A stretch of 64,000 bases of DNA from positions 2,046,001-2,110,000 of the forward strand of contig CAVTRT010000002.1 in assembly GCA_963737285.1 (NCBI GenBank), given 5' to 3'. Origin of the DNA: Trebonia sp963737285. Its GTDB lineage: Bacteria > Actinomycetota > Actinomycetes > Streptosporangiales > Streptosporangiaceae. Below the pieces are notes generated by a model. The model ran no database searches. It had not been told where the DNA came from and saw nothing but the letters and a program-made list of their open reading frames with translations. The position numbers were made by a program, and so were the translations under genes. This document shows positions 56,243 to 64,000 of the stretch, piece after piece (the first letter of the stretch is position 1; the number at the start of each line of letters is the position of its first letter).

Positions 56243-56249
56243 GTGGATA

Positions 56250-58313
56250 TCACCTGTCCTCTTGACCTAGGTCAGCCACCGCGAGTGGGGCCGACTCATC
56301 TGGTGTGTAACTCCGGCCAGCCGCGACGATCACGTGCGCGCCCGTCATCGGCCCGTCCCGCCGCGTGACGACCAGCGCGCCATCCGGCACCTGGCCCGAA
56401 ATCTCGGTGCTTAGGCCCACGCCTTTAAGCAGGCCAACGAAGCGCTCCAGTCCCCGCCCGCTTAGCCCGGCGGGATCCACGGTGACGCCTGTATGCGACC
56501 CGGCCGCCAGCAAGACCGCGACTTCCGCCGCCGCGCTGGCGTCGGTGCCCGTTCCGGCACGAACAGCGATGGCAGACCACTGCTCCGGGATATCGGCCGC
56601 GACGGTCACCTCGACAGGAACCGCGGCCGCCGCGGTGACCGTCCGGTAGTCCGGGTGGTCGGCCGAGATGACAAGGACACTGGCCGACGAGGCGAGATCC
56701 GCCAGTTCCGCCGCTGGGTCGGCCGCCAGCCGGGCCGTGGGCTTGGCCGTGATGCCGCGCCTTTCCAGCACCCCGCGAGCCGCCTCTAGCCGCGACATCT
56801 CCTCGGTCAGCTCCAGCATTTCCTCGGCGATGCCGCCGCCGACCTCAAGCCGTCGCGTCCCGTAGGGCAGCACGGCGGCGATGACCACCTCCGCGTGCTC
56901 GCGAGCGGCGGCCAGAGCGGCCCCGACGGCTAGCACGGCGTCGTCGGCAGCGGGTGACACGGCGCCCGCCACCGCGGGTGCCCTGGTGGACGCTCCCGTG
57001 GCCGGTGACCCGGTAGCGGCGAGGACCCGGTAGATGGCCGACTCTCCGAGCGCCGCCTGGTTGGCCTCGGCGATATCGCGGCGCACGAACCGGGCTGGGT
57101 AGATCACGTTCAGCACGGGCCCGGCCATCGCGGTGGTGACGAGCGCCATGACCACCATGAGCGAGTACAGCCTGACGTTGACGATGCCCAGCTGCAGGCC
57201 GGTGGCCAGGATGACAATCTCGGTCAGCCCACGGGTGTTCATCAAAGTCGCCAGCGCGCCGGCCTGCCGGGCGGGGATGCCTGACAGGCACCCTGAGACG
57301 TACGCGCCGCCGAACTTGCCAACGATGGCGACCGCGAGGATTAGCGCCAGGTCCAGCCCGTCACGCCCGTCGAAGTGCGCGAGGTTAACGGTCACGCCCG
57401 CGAGGACGAAATACACCGGCAGCAGCACCAGGACGGCGGCGTGCTCCAGCCGCTGGAGGATCTCGACCCGGAGTTGCTCCGCCCCGTCGCGCGGCATCAC
57501 GGCGCCGACGATGAACGCGCCGAAGATGAAGTTGAGGCCCATCCACGCAGTGGCGTATGCGGAGGCGAGCACCACCACGAGGACGACCGCCAGGAGGTCG
57601 GGCGTGAGCCGCCCCGACTTCAGCCGAAGCCTGGCGAGGGCGTTCATGAGCGGGCGGACGGCGAGCGTGATCACCGCCACGTAGGCCGGCAGCAGGAGCA
57701 GCCGCCACTCGCCAGAGGATGTGGACTTGGCCACGATGACGACGGCGGCCAGCAGGATCCAGGCGAGCACGTCGTTGACCGACGCGGCGGCCAGGGCGAG
57801 GCTGCCGATCCGGGTACGCTGCATGCCGCGCTCGGCCAGGATTCTGGCCAGCACGGGGAACGCGGTGATAGCCGTCGCCACGCCGATGAACAGGGCGAAG
57901 GGCAGCCGGTGCGCTACGCCCTGCTGGTGTGCGAGCCAGAAGCCGAGCGCTACGCCGAGGGCGAGAGGGGCGATGATGGACCCGATCGCGACGGTGACGG
58001 TGGTGCGGCCGCTCGACAAGACCAGCTTGCGGTCGAGCTCGTAGCCCACGATGAACATGAACAAGACGAGGCCAAGGTCGCCGATGCCGGTGAGCGCCGG
58101 CCGCACGCCCGCCATCGGATTCGCGGCGCCCACCGGGAACAAGTGGTTCGCCAGCCCCGCGCCGAAGATGGTAGGCCCGAGCACGATGCCGACGAGGATC
58201 TCGCCCACCACGGCAGGCTGACCGCAACGCCTGGCGAGCGCCCCAAAGACACGCGCCAGCGTAATGATTACGACAAGCGCCCCGAGCAGTTCAGCGACTG
58301 CTGTCGCGCTCAT
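56250..58313 (-). CDS. CPA2-type cation/proton antiporter with C-terminal Usp-like domain
   Basis: This is a 687-residue protein. The first 410 residues hold 12 or 13 membrane helices, with the CPA2/KefB start (ARRCGQPAVVGEILVGIVLG), the conserved LVLFMFIVGYELD helix and NTRGLTEIVILATGLQLG. The C-terminal 250 residues form a cytoplasmic universal-stress-protein-like region. It exchanges K+ or Na+ for H+ and is probably gated by the soluble domain. It is the first gene of the signalling cluster and lies directly upstream of a membrane kinase gene, so phosphorylation control is plausible but not shown. Confidence 0.9.
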   Translation of the reverse strand: MSATAVAELLGALVVIITLARVFGALARRCGQPAVVGEILVGIVLGPTIFGAGLANHLFPVGAANPMAGVRPALTGIGDLGLVLFMFIVGYELDRKLVLSSGRTTVTVAIGSIIAPLALGVALGFWLAHQQGVAHRLPFALFIGVATAITAFPVLARILAERGMQRTRIGSLALAAASVNDVLAWILLAAVVIVAKSTSSGEWRLLLLPAYVAVITLAVRPLMNALARLRLKSGRLTPDLLAVVLVVVLASAYATAWMGLNFIFGAFIVGAVMPRDGAEQLRVEILQRLEHAAVLVLLPVYFVLAGVTVNLAHFDGRDGLDLALILAVAIVGKFGGAYVSGCLSGIPARQAGALATLMNTRGLTEIVILATGLQLGIVNVRLYSLMVVMALVTTAMAGPVLNVIYPARFVRRDIAEANQAALGESAIYRVLAATGSPATGASTRAPAVAGAVSPAADDAVLAVGAALAAAREHAEVVIAAVLPYGTRRLEVGGGIAEEMLELTEEMSRLEAARGVLERRGITAKPTARLAADPAAELADLASSASVLVISADHPDYRTVTAAAAVPVEVTVAADIPEQWSAIAVRAGTGTDASAAAEVAVLLAAGSHTGVTVDPAGLSGRGLERFVGLLKGVGLSTEISGQVPDGALVVTRRDGPMTGAHVIVAAGRSYTPDESAPLAVADLGQEDR

Positions 58314-58800
58314 AGCACTTCGCCATTTCCCGCCGTTCCCTCACTCCGCACCGCTCGTTGCGATGCGCCCTGCAGCGGGATAGAGCGTCCACCCGCTAAG
58401 GAAATACTAGTGAGAAGCTGGACGTTTCTGCTACGGGCTCTTTTTGCCCTCCGCGTGGGGAAACCCAGTCCTGCAAACCCGATACGCAGGGGATCTTGTG
58501 GCGCGTGGGGCCTAAGGTTATCTCCGGGAAGGACAGTGACCCGAGATACGGCGTGACGAGAATGAGGCTATTTCGATACCACTCATTCACCTGGCATGAT
58601 AGATAACGTACGGTAATTTCAATATCACCCTACTGGAGGCAGGGCAAAGCCTCGTTTCGCTATCATCTTTTAGCGGCATCAGCAGCGTGTCAATGATTGA
58701 CCGGCGTTAGCCCCGGCCCCGGCGGACTCGATCTTCGCAAGGACGGCTTCCAGCGCGGCCATCACGGCCGACCTGACGTTCATCGGGAGTGGCCTATCAC
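58314..58800. other. Intergenic region without a supported gene
   Basis: This region is locally A+T-richer between 58400 and 58690. A 34-codon minus-strand frame (58679-58783, MNVRSAVMAALEAVLAKIES...) looks like a helical peptide but lacks a ribosome site. I see no RNA gene or clear promoter. Confidence 0.35.
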
Positions 58801-58846
58801 GGCAAGGACCCGCGAGGCCGCCTCACCGGCCCCGCGGGTCCTTGCC
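58801..58846 (-). terminator. Hairpin downstream of the haloperoxidase-like gene
   Basis: GGCAAGGACCCGCG and CGCGGGTCCTTGCC form a perfect 14-base-pair stem, with a possible inner GGCC pair, starting 8 bases beyond the minus-strand stop. Confidence 0.8.
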
Positions 58847-58854
58847 TGCCTCGT

Positions 58855-59682
58855 TCAGCTCTTGAGGAAGTCGAGCAGGTCCTGGTTGAACCGCTCCTTG
58901 TAACCCGGCACCATAGCGAGGCCATGCATGCCGCCCTCGTACACCTTGAGCATGGCATTCGGGATGATCTTCACCGACTTGCGACTGGTGGCGTCGATGG
59001 GCACCACCTGGTCGTCGTCGCCATGAATCACTAGGGTCGGGATGTCGAACTTCTTCAGGTCCTCGGTGCAGTCGGTTCGCGCGAACGCGTCCACGCACTT
59101 GACTCCGGCCTCGATGCTTTCCTGCATGGCCATGTGCCAGAACGCGTCCAGATTTCCCTTGGTCGCCATCGCGCCCTGCCGGTTGGCCCCGAAGAACCCC
59201 ACCGCGGTGTCCTGCCAGAATTGTGACCGCTCGCGTAGGATGCCATTCTTGATGTCTTCGAACACCTGCTCTGGCACTCCCCCCGGGTTGGCGGGCGTCT
59301 GCTGCAGCAGCGGCGTAACGGCCGACAGCAGGACGGCCTTGCGGATGCGCTGCGTGCCGTACCGGCCGATGTAGCGGGCCAGTTCGCCGCCGCCCATGGA
59401 GTGGGCGACGAGCGTTACGCCCATCAGATTGAGCTGCTGGATCAGGTCGTTGAGGTCGTCGGCGAACGTGTTGAAGTCGTACCCGTTCCATGTCTGGGTA
59501 GACCGGCCATGGCCGCGCCGGTCGTGCGCGATGGCGCGGAAGCCGTTGTCGGCCACGCACTTCATCTGGTCGTCCCAGGCGTCCGCGTTCAGCGGCCAGC
59601 CATGGATGAAGACCACGGGCTCGCCGTAACCCCAGTCCTTGTAGAAGATCTTCGTCCCGTCCCGTGTGGTTACATAGTTCAT
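58855..59682 (-). CDS. Alpha/beta hydrolase, non-haem chloroperoxidase type
   Basis: This 275-residue protein follows the bacterial haloperoxidase/esterase pattern: VVFIHGWPLNADAWDDQM, DRRGHGRS, nucleophile VAHSMGGGE, acid HGDDDQVVP and His in GGMHGLAM. Members hydrolyse esters and can form peracids. It is a single-gene unit with a hairpin after it. Confidence 0.92.
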   Translation of the reverse strand: MNYVTTRDGTKIFYKDWGYGEPVVFIHGWPLNADAWDDQMKCVADNGFRAIAHDRRGHGRSTQTWNGYDFNTFADDLNDLIQQLNLMGVTLVAHSMGGGELARYIGRYGTQRIRKAVLLSAVTPLLQQTPANPGGVPEQVFEDIKNGILRERSQFWQDTAVGFFGANRQGAMATKGNLDAFWHMAMQESIEAGVKCVDAFARTDCTEDLKKFDIPTLVIHGDDDQVVPIDATSRKSVKIIPNAMLKVYEGGMHGLAMVPGYKERFNQDLLDFLKS

Positions 59683-59832
59683 CGTCTGGCCCCCGATTGT
59701 CTGTGGCGCGGCCAGATGATCGGCCGCCGCCTGCTGCTATACCCGCCAATGCTTTCTTCTCACAGCAGACGGCCGACCGCCTCGGTCGCGTGCTCGCTGC
59801 CTGATGACGGCGCGCCTGTCAGGTCGTGCGGG

Positions 59833-60306
59833 TCAGGCCCCGCCTGTGCGCAGACCTGAGCAGGTGACTGCACCGTAGACCAGGTGCGGGATGGCATCGC
59901 TGACCCAGTCGACAGCCGACCAGGAAGCCGGATCGCTGATGCCGAGGAACGCCAGCGGCACATCGGCCAGCGCCATGGCCGTCGCGCCGAGCAACGGCAC
60001 TTCGACCACGGCGGGAAGCGAGTGCCCGCGCCGGGCCAAGGCGCGCTGCAGCAGCCCAGCCGCAGCACCGACACCGACGCCGACGACGATGCCGGACAGC
60101 GGGCCGAGTCCTTGCAAGCGGTTGCCGCGCTTTTCGTCGTTCCCTGGAATCGCCACCCTGGCTTTTTCCGCGGCCTGCTCGACCAACTGGTCCGCGCTGT
60201 CGCTAGCCTGGCGTCCTCGAACCGCCATGTCCAGGTAGGTGGCGGCGTTCAGCGCGGCGTATCCGGCGGCACCGGCCAGCGCCCCGCGCAGTGGTCCTGA
60301 AGTCAT
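59833..60306 (-). CDS. Small glycine-rich membrane-associated protein
   Basis: This 157-residue protein starts with a weakly hydrophobic glycine/alanine stretch (GALAGAAGYAALNAATYLDM). A second hydrophobic glycine-rich segment (LSGIVVGVGVGAAAGLLQRAL) and a third (LGATAMALADVPLAFLG) follow. I do not recognise its function. It is divergent from the NB-ARC/LuxR regulator across 130 bases. Confidence 0.75.
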   Translation of the reverse strand: MTSGPLRGALAGAAGYAALNAATYLDMAVRGRQASDSADQLVEQAAEKARVAIPGNDEKRGNRLQGLGPLSGIVVGVGVGAAAGLLQRALARRGHSLPAVVEVPLLGATAMALADVPLAFLGISDPASWSAVDWVSDAIPHLVYGAVTCSGLRTGGA

Positions 60307-60436
60307 GGCGACCGCCTACCCTGTGCCAAGCCGGAGCAAACTCGCAGGTAGGCACGCACGCCTCAGCCGGCAAGTGCGCTCAACCCGCGCAACCAGGCCC
60401 GGTAACCGCGGCGGATCGTGGTATGGTCACGAGAAC

Positions 60437-62736
60437 ATGAGCGTGATGGACATGCTGGGACCTGGCTTAGGGTGGCGGCCTGCGGGCATGCTTCCCGCGG
60501 AGGTCAGCGGGTTCGTAGGGCGCGGAGATGACCTCGCGAGGCTGACCGCGCTGCTTGAGGAAGCCAGGCTGGTCACGGTGACCGGTCCCGGAGGGGTTGG
60601 CAAGACACGCGTCGCGCTGCGTGTCGCCGCGGCGATCGCCGGGCAGTTCGCCGACGGTGTCTGCCTTGTCGATCTGACTGGGCTGCGCGATCCGGAGCTC
60701 GTCCCGGACATGGTCGCCGCCTGCCTGGGCCTGCCGGAGTCCCAGGGCCGCTCGCAACTGGAAGCGGTGCTCGCCTACCTCGCCGACCGCCACCAGCTGC
60801 TTATTCTCGATCCCGCCGAGCATCTGGTCGCTGCATGCGCGTCGCTAGCGGACGCCATGCTGCACTGCACCCGGCGCGTCGTGCTCCTGGTGACCAGCAG
60901 GCAGGCACTGGACGTGCCTGGTGAGCATGCCTGCCAGATACTGCCGCTTCCGGTGCCGTCGCCTGACTCGCCGGACGCAGGTCACGACGATGCCGTCGAG
61001 CTGTTCGCGCAGCGCGCCCGGGCCGTACAGGCAGACTTCGCCATCACCGACGCTAATCTCGCCGACGTGATCAGGCTCTGCCGTCGGCTGGACGGGATTC
61101 CGCTCGCCATCGAGCTGGCGGCGGTACGGCTGCGCGCGGTGCCGCTTGCACAGCTCGTCGGGTGGCTGGAGGACCGCTTCGAGCTGCTGACCGGCAGCCG
61201 CCGTGCGGTCATGCCACACCATCAGACGCTGCGGACCGCCACCGAGTGGAGCTACGCCCTGTGCTCGCCCGCCGAGCAGCAGCTGTGGGCCAGGCTGTCG
61301 GTCTTCGCCGGGTCCTTCGATCTGGCCGCCGCCGAGCGGGTCTGCCCGGACGGCCAGCTCGGCCGTCCGGCGGTACTGGAGGCGCTCGTCGGGCTGGTGA
61401 ACAAATCGGTGATACTGCGGGCTGGCGATGGCAGCTCCCGGTACTGGCTGCTAGACACGATCCGCGAGTTCGGCGCCGAGCGACTGGCGCAGGCCGGCGG
61501 ACAGCAGGCGGTGCGGGCCCGGCACGTCGCCCACTATCTCGCCATCGCGCATGACTTCGGTAGCCACGCCAAGTCGGGCGATCAGCTGCGCCGCTTCGGC
61601 GAGGTGCGCCGTCAGCATGACAACATCCGCTCCGCAATCGAGTACACGCTCGCCGACCCGGGCATGGACGGGCAGGCAGCTGAGCTCGCCAGGAACCTGC
61701 GCGCCTACTGGGAGATCTCGGGCCTGCTGCGCGAGGGCAGGTACTGGGTGACCAGGGTGCTTAGCCGTTTCGGCGACCCGTCGCCCGAGCGCGCCTGGCT
61801 GCTGCTGACGCGCGGCGTGCTGGCTACCTTGCAGGGCGAGCTAGCCGATGCCGTCCCCGACCTCCAGGCGTGCATGCCGATGGCCAATGAGCATGGCGAG
61901 GCACTGGCCCACGCGCTGGGCCGTGCCTACCTGTGCCTGGCGTACGCATTTTCCGGCCGGCACGGTGAGGCGGCGGCCGAGGGCGCGGCGGCCAGGCAGC
62001 AGCTGGAGGCACTGGGCGACTTCGCAGGCCTGGTGTCCCTGGACATTCACCTGGGGCACCTGCACCTGCTCACCGGTGACCTGGAGGGGGCCGTCGAGCG
62101 GTGCGAGCGGGGGCTGCGCGGCTGGGCGACAGCGGGGAGGCGTGGGCGCGCAGCTACCTGCTGGTGATCACCGGCATGGCCTACCTCTTCCAGGGCAACA
62201 CCGCGGCAGGCGCGGCGGCGTCCGGCATGGCCCTGGAGCTGAAGTACGAACTCGGCGACAGCGTGGGCATCGCGTACTGCCTGGAGGCACTGGCCTTGCT
62301 GGCAAGCCGGCAGCAGCGGCACCGACGGGCGGTGTGGCTGCTGGGGGCGGCGCACACGCTGTGGGAGCAGGTCGGCCGACGGCTCGGCGGCACCGCGATC
62401 ATGGAGCGTTTCCATGCTGCCACCGTGGTCGCCGCCCGTACCGCACTCGGGGACGACCAGTACACCAGCCTCTGGCAACTCGCGGCGCGGCACTCGCTAG
62501 GGGAGATACTCGCGCTGGCGGTCAGCGACGCCGACGCTCCTGTCACTGCCGCCGTGGCGGGCGATACGCTCACGAGACGGGAACGCGAGATCGCCATCTT
62601 GGTGTCCGAAGGGCTAACCAACCGGGAGATAGCGGACCGCCTGGTCATCTCCAGGCGTACCGTCGACTCGCACCTGGAGCACATCCGGGCCAAGCTCGCC
62701 GTCTCCAGCCGAACCGAGATCGGCGACCAGCTGTGA
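60437..62736 (+). pseudogene. NB-ARC ATPase/TPR regulator with C-terminal LuxR domain, split by one frameshift
   Basis: ATG 60437 starts the protein. The AfsR/LuxR-type ATPase domain has FVGRGDDLARL, Walker A TGPGGVGKTR and a Walker B region LLILDPAEHLV (the usual DN-C is DP-A here). GIPLAIELAAVRLR and a TPR-like helical middle follow. At about 62110-62125 the frame ends in nonsense, and another frame continues RLGDSGEAWARSYLLV through the helical repeats to a LuxR helix-turn-helix (LTRREREIAILVSEGLTNRE, IADRLVISRRTVDSHLEHI). The full protein is about 766 residues, the usual size. One missing base explains the break. It is a transcriptional activator of unknown target. Confidence 0.88.
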
Positions 62737-62767
62737 TCTGCGGAGTCACCCGCGCCCGACCAGTAGC

Positions 62768-63003
62768 GTGCCCACTCGCGATATCGCGGAGGCCATCGGC
62801 CGCGCCTTCGGCCTGCCCGTCGCATCGATCGCCCCGATGACGTCCAAGGTCACTTCGGGTGGATCGGCACCTTCTTTAGCATGGATCTCGCCGCGACGAG
62901 CACCGCGACGCGGGAGCTTCTCGGCTGGGCACCCGTAGGCCCGACCCTCATCGAAGACCTGGACGCGGACGCGTATTCGGCGAGCACGCCGGGTGCTCAG
63001 TAA
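62768..63003 (+). pseudogene. C-terminal remnant of an SDR/NAD-dependent epimerase-like gene
   Basis: Two frames together read DIAEAIGRAFGLPVASIAP, then DDVQGHFGWIGTFFSMDLA, TRELLGWAPVGPTLIEDLD and a stop at 63001. This is the C-terminal part of an extended-SDR protein, about 80 residues. The Rossmann domain is absent, because the regulator gene ends at 62736. A missing C in GCCCCGATG near 62835 splits the piece. Confidence 0.65.
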
Positions 63004-63398
63004 GGGGAACTCCGGGCATGACCGAATAAACCACCAGCAGCTTGTACGCGGGATCGTCCGGCCCCGGCTGCTTGCCAGGATTCCCAATTCACCTGGAGCA
63101 ACCGAGGCAGGTCCGCTTTCCCGGGAAGATCAAACCTGTGGTGGTTTTTGGTACGCAACTGCACTAGGGGGATGGGAGATACAATCACAGTGTCGCTGTC
63201 GGCGCCGACAGTTGAGGAGGTCAGGGTGGGAGCGTAGCTGTTACAGGCGGCCGGGCTTCCGGCCGCGCAAGCTGGAGGCCGCGTCCTGCCAGCGGCTATC
63301 GGGTCGTTCGGGTCGTTAATCGACGATGGCCGTTCAGGCACATCCAGCAATCATGATTTTCGCCCTGATGCAGTAATCTGCCCCTGAAAGGTGATCCC
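63004..63398. other. Intergenic region upstream of idi
   Basis: This 395-base gap holds no gene I can support. It contains a perfect 16-base palindrome (63197-63212, listed separately) and a short direct repeat GGGTCGTT near 63300-63317. Confidence 0.4.
63197..63212. promoter_or_regulatory. Perfect 16-base palindrome upstream of idi
   Basis: CTGTCGGCGCCGACAG is a perfect dyad, preceded at once by GTGTCG. It lies about 190 bases upstream of the idi start and could be an operator for a dimeric regulator. Confidence 0.55.
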
Positions 63399-63971
63399 AT
63401 GGAGTCAGTCGTGCTTCTCGATGAGGCGGGACGCGCGCTGGGCGCGCGCGACAAGGCAGCAGTGCACGGTGCGCATACACCTTTGCACCTGGCCTTCTCC
63501 TGCTATGTATTCAACACGTCGGGGCAATTCTTGCTGACAAGGCGCGCTGACACAAAACGAGTTTTCCCCGGAGTGTGGACGAACAGTTGCTGCGGACACC
63601 CTGAACCTGGCGAGGCCCTGCCGAACGCAACTCGGCGCCGGGTCCGGCAAGAACTCGGCATTACCTTGTCCCGGGTAATCCTGCTGCTCCCCCGGTTCAG
63701 GTACCGGGCGGAGATGAATGGTATTGCCGAAAACGAGCTCTGCCCCGTGTATGCCGGGTTCTCTGATGATGTCTTGATTCCTGATCCCGCTGAGGTCGCC
63801 GACATCAAGTGGACCGACTGGGCCGATTTCAGCGAACAGGTTCGTGCCGGCGAGCAGCAAGTTTCGCCATGGTGCGCGATGCAGGTGGCAGAGCTGGCCG
63901 CGCTAGGCCCCGAGCCACCGCACTGGCCTGCTGCCAGCCCCGAGGATCTCCCCCTGGCCGCCCGTCTGTGA
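63399..63971 (+). CDS. idi: Isopentenyl-diphosphate delta-isomerase, type I
   Basis: This 190-residue Nudix-fold enzyme interconverts IPP and DMAPP. It shows the active-site Cys and metal His in TNSCCGHPEPGE, the early HLAFSCYVFN, the second catalytic Glu in ENELCPVYAG and the late IKWTDW. GAAAGGTGATCCC precedes ATG 63399. No other isoprenoid gene is in view downstream, since the window ends 29 bases after the stop. Confidence 0.96.
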   Translation: MESVVLLDEAGRALGARDKAAVHGAHTPLHLAFSCYVFNTSGQFLLTRRADTKRVFPGVWTNSCCGHPEPGEALPNATRRRVRQELGITLSRVILLLPRFRYRAEMNGIAENELCPVYAGFSDDVLIPDPAEVADIKWTDWADFSEQVRAGEQQVSPWCAMQVAELAALGPEPPHWPAASPEDLPLAARL

Positions 63972-64000
63972 CGGACGGCGCTTGCCACGACGCCGCCACG

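Noticed and set aside
57375..58556. A 393-residue plus-strand open frame
   Set aside because: It is antisense to the antiporter, with charged low-complexity sequence and no motif.
58679..58783. A 34-residue minus-strand peptide (MNVRSAVMAALEAVL...)
   Set aside because: It is helical in composition but has no ribosome-binding site and no partner gene; too little to call a gene.

Overview
The window is very G+C-rich DNA with short intergenic gaps, frequent GTG and TTG starts, DUF397/XRE regulator pairs, an FxLD-type methyltransferase, an FHA protein and several eukaryotic-type Ser/Thr kinases. This points to a chromosomal segment of a filamentous or soil actinomycete (Streptosporangiales- or Streptomyces-like). 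No species can be named from sequence alone.

Layout. (1) 1-3.8 kb is the right end of an integrative element: a cargo gene with a zinc ribbon and a PD-(D/E)XK-like motif, then xis, a frameshifted tyrosine integrase and a tRNA-Ala(CGC) that is the presumed attachment site. (2) 4.1-17.4 kb is chromosomal accessory sequence: an orphan FxLD-system methyltransferase, a NYN nuclease-like protein next to a 17-bp tandem repeat, an XRE/DUF397/small-protein/hydrolase cluster, a PspC-type histidine kinase with its response regulator, a SAM methyltransferase, a coiled-coil orphan, a DUF805 membrane protein, a P-loop kinase, small exported proteins and an Ada-like zinc-domain remnant. (3) 17.6-25.5 kb is one operon with two large FtsX/MacB-type permeases and two ABC ATPases. 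A 1370-residue secreted repeat protein converges on it (25.6-29.7 kb). (4) 30-34 kb is a decayed zone: an ISL3 transposase derivative, a 33-bp inverted repeat, a PP2C-like remnant, a VOC/MarR divergent pair with two operators, an AbiEii-like nucleotidyltransferase with a coupled partner, and degenerate tandem repeats. (5) 33.8-46 kb holds a second DUF397/XRE pair, purC, an FAD monooxygenase, an exported phospholipase C, a pRiA4b ORF-3-like protein, two low-complexity membrane proteins, a TrmH-type RNA methyltransferase and a secreted ricin-lectin protein. (6) 46.3-58.3 kb is a minus-strand signalling cluster: cation/proton antiporter, kinase with an Ig-like ectodomain, flavoprotein, small membrane protein, FHA protein, soluble kinase and a large receptor kinase. 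(7) 58.8-64 kb holds a haloperoxidase-like hydrolase, a small membrane protein, an NB-ARC/LuxR regulator, an epimerase remnant and idi (isopentenyl-diphosphate isomerase).

Two themes stand out. First, the kinase/FHA/flavoprotein/antiporter cluster looks like one signalling module: start/stop overlaps couple several genes, and two of its three kinases seem to share the same cysteine-bracketed extracellular module. I consider it the best candidate for an uncharacterised system. Second, about ten otherwise well-conserved genes are broken by single-base shifts, mostly one missing G or C in a short G/C run. This suggests uncorrected indels in the assembly rather than mass pseudogenisation, so each broken gene should be read as probably intact until raw reads are checked.
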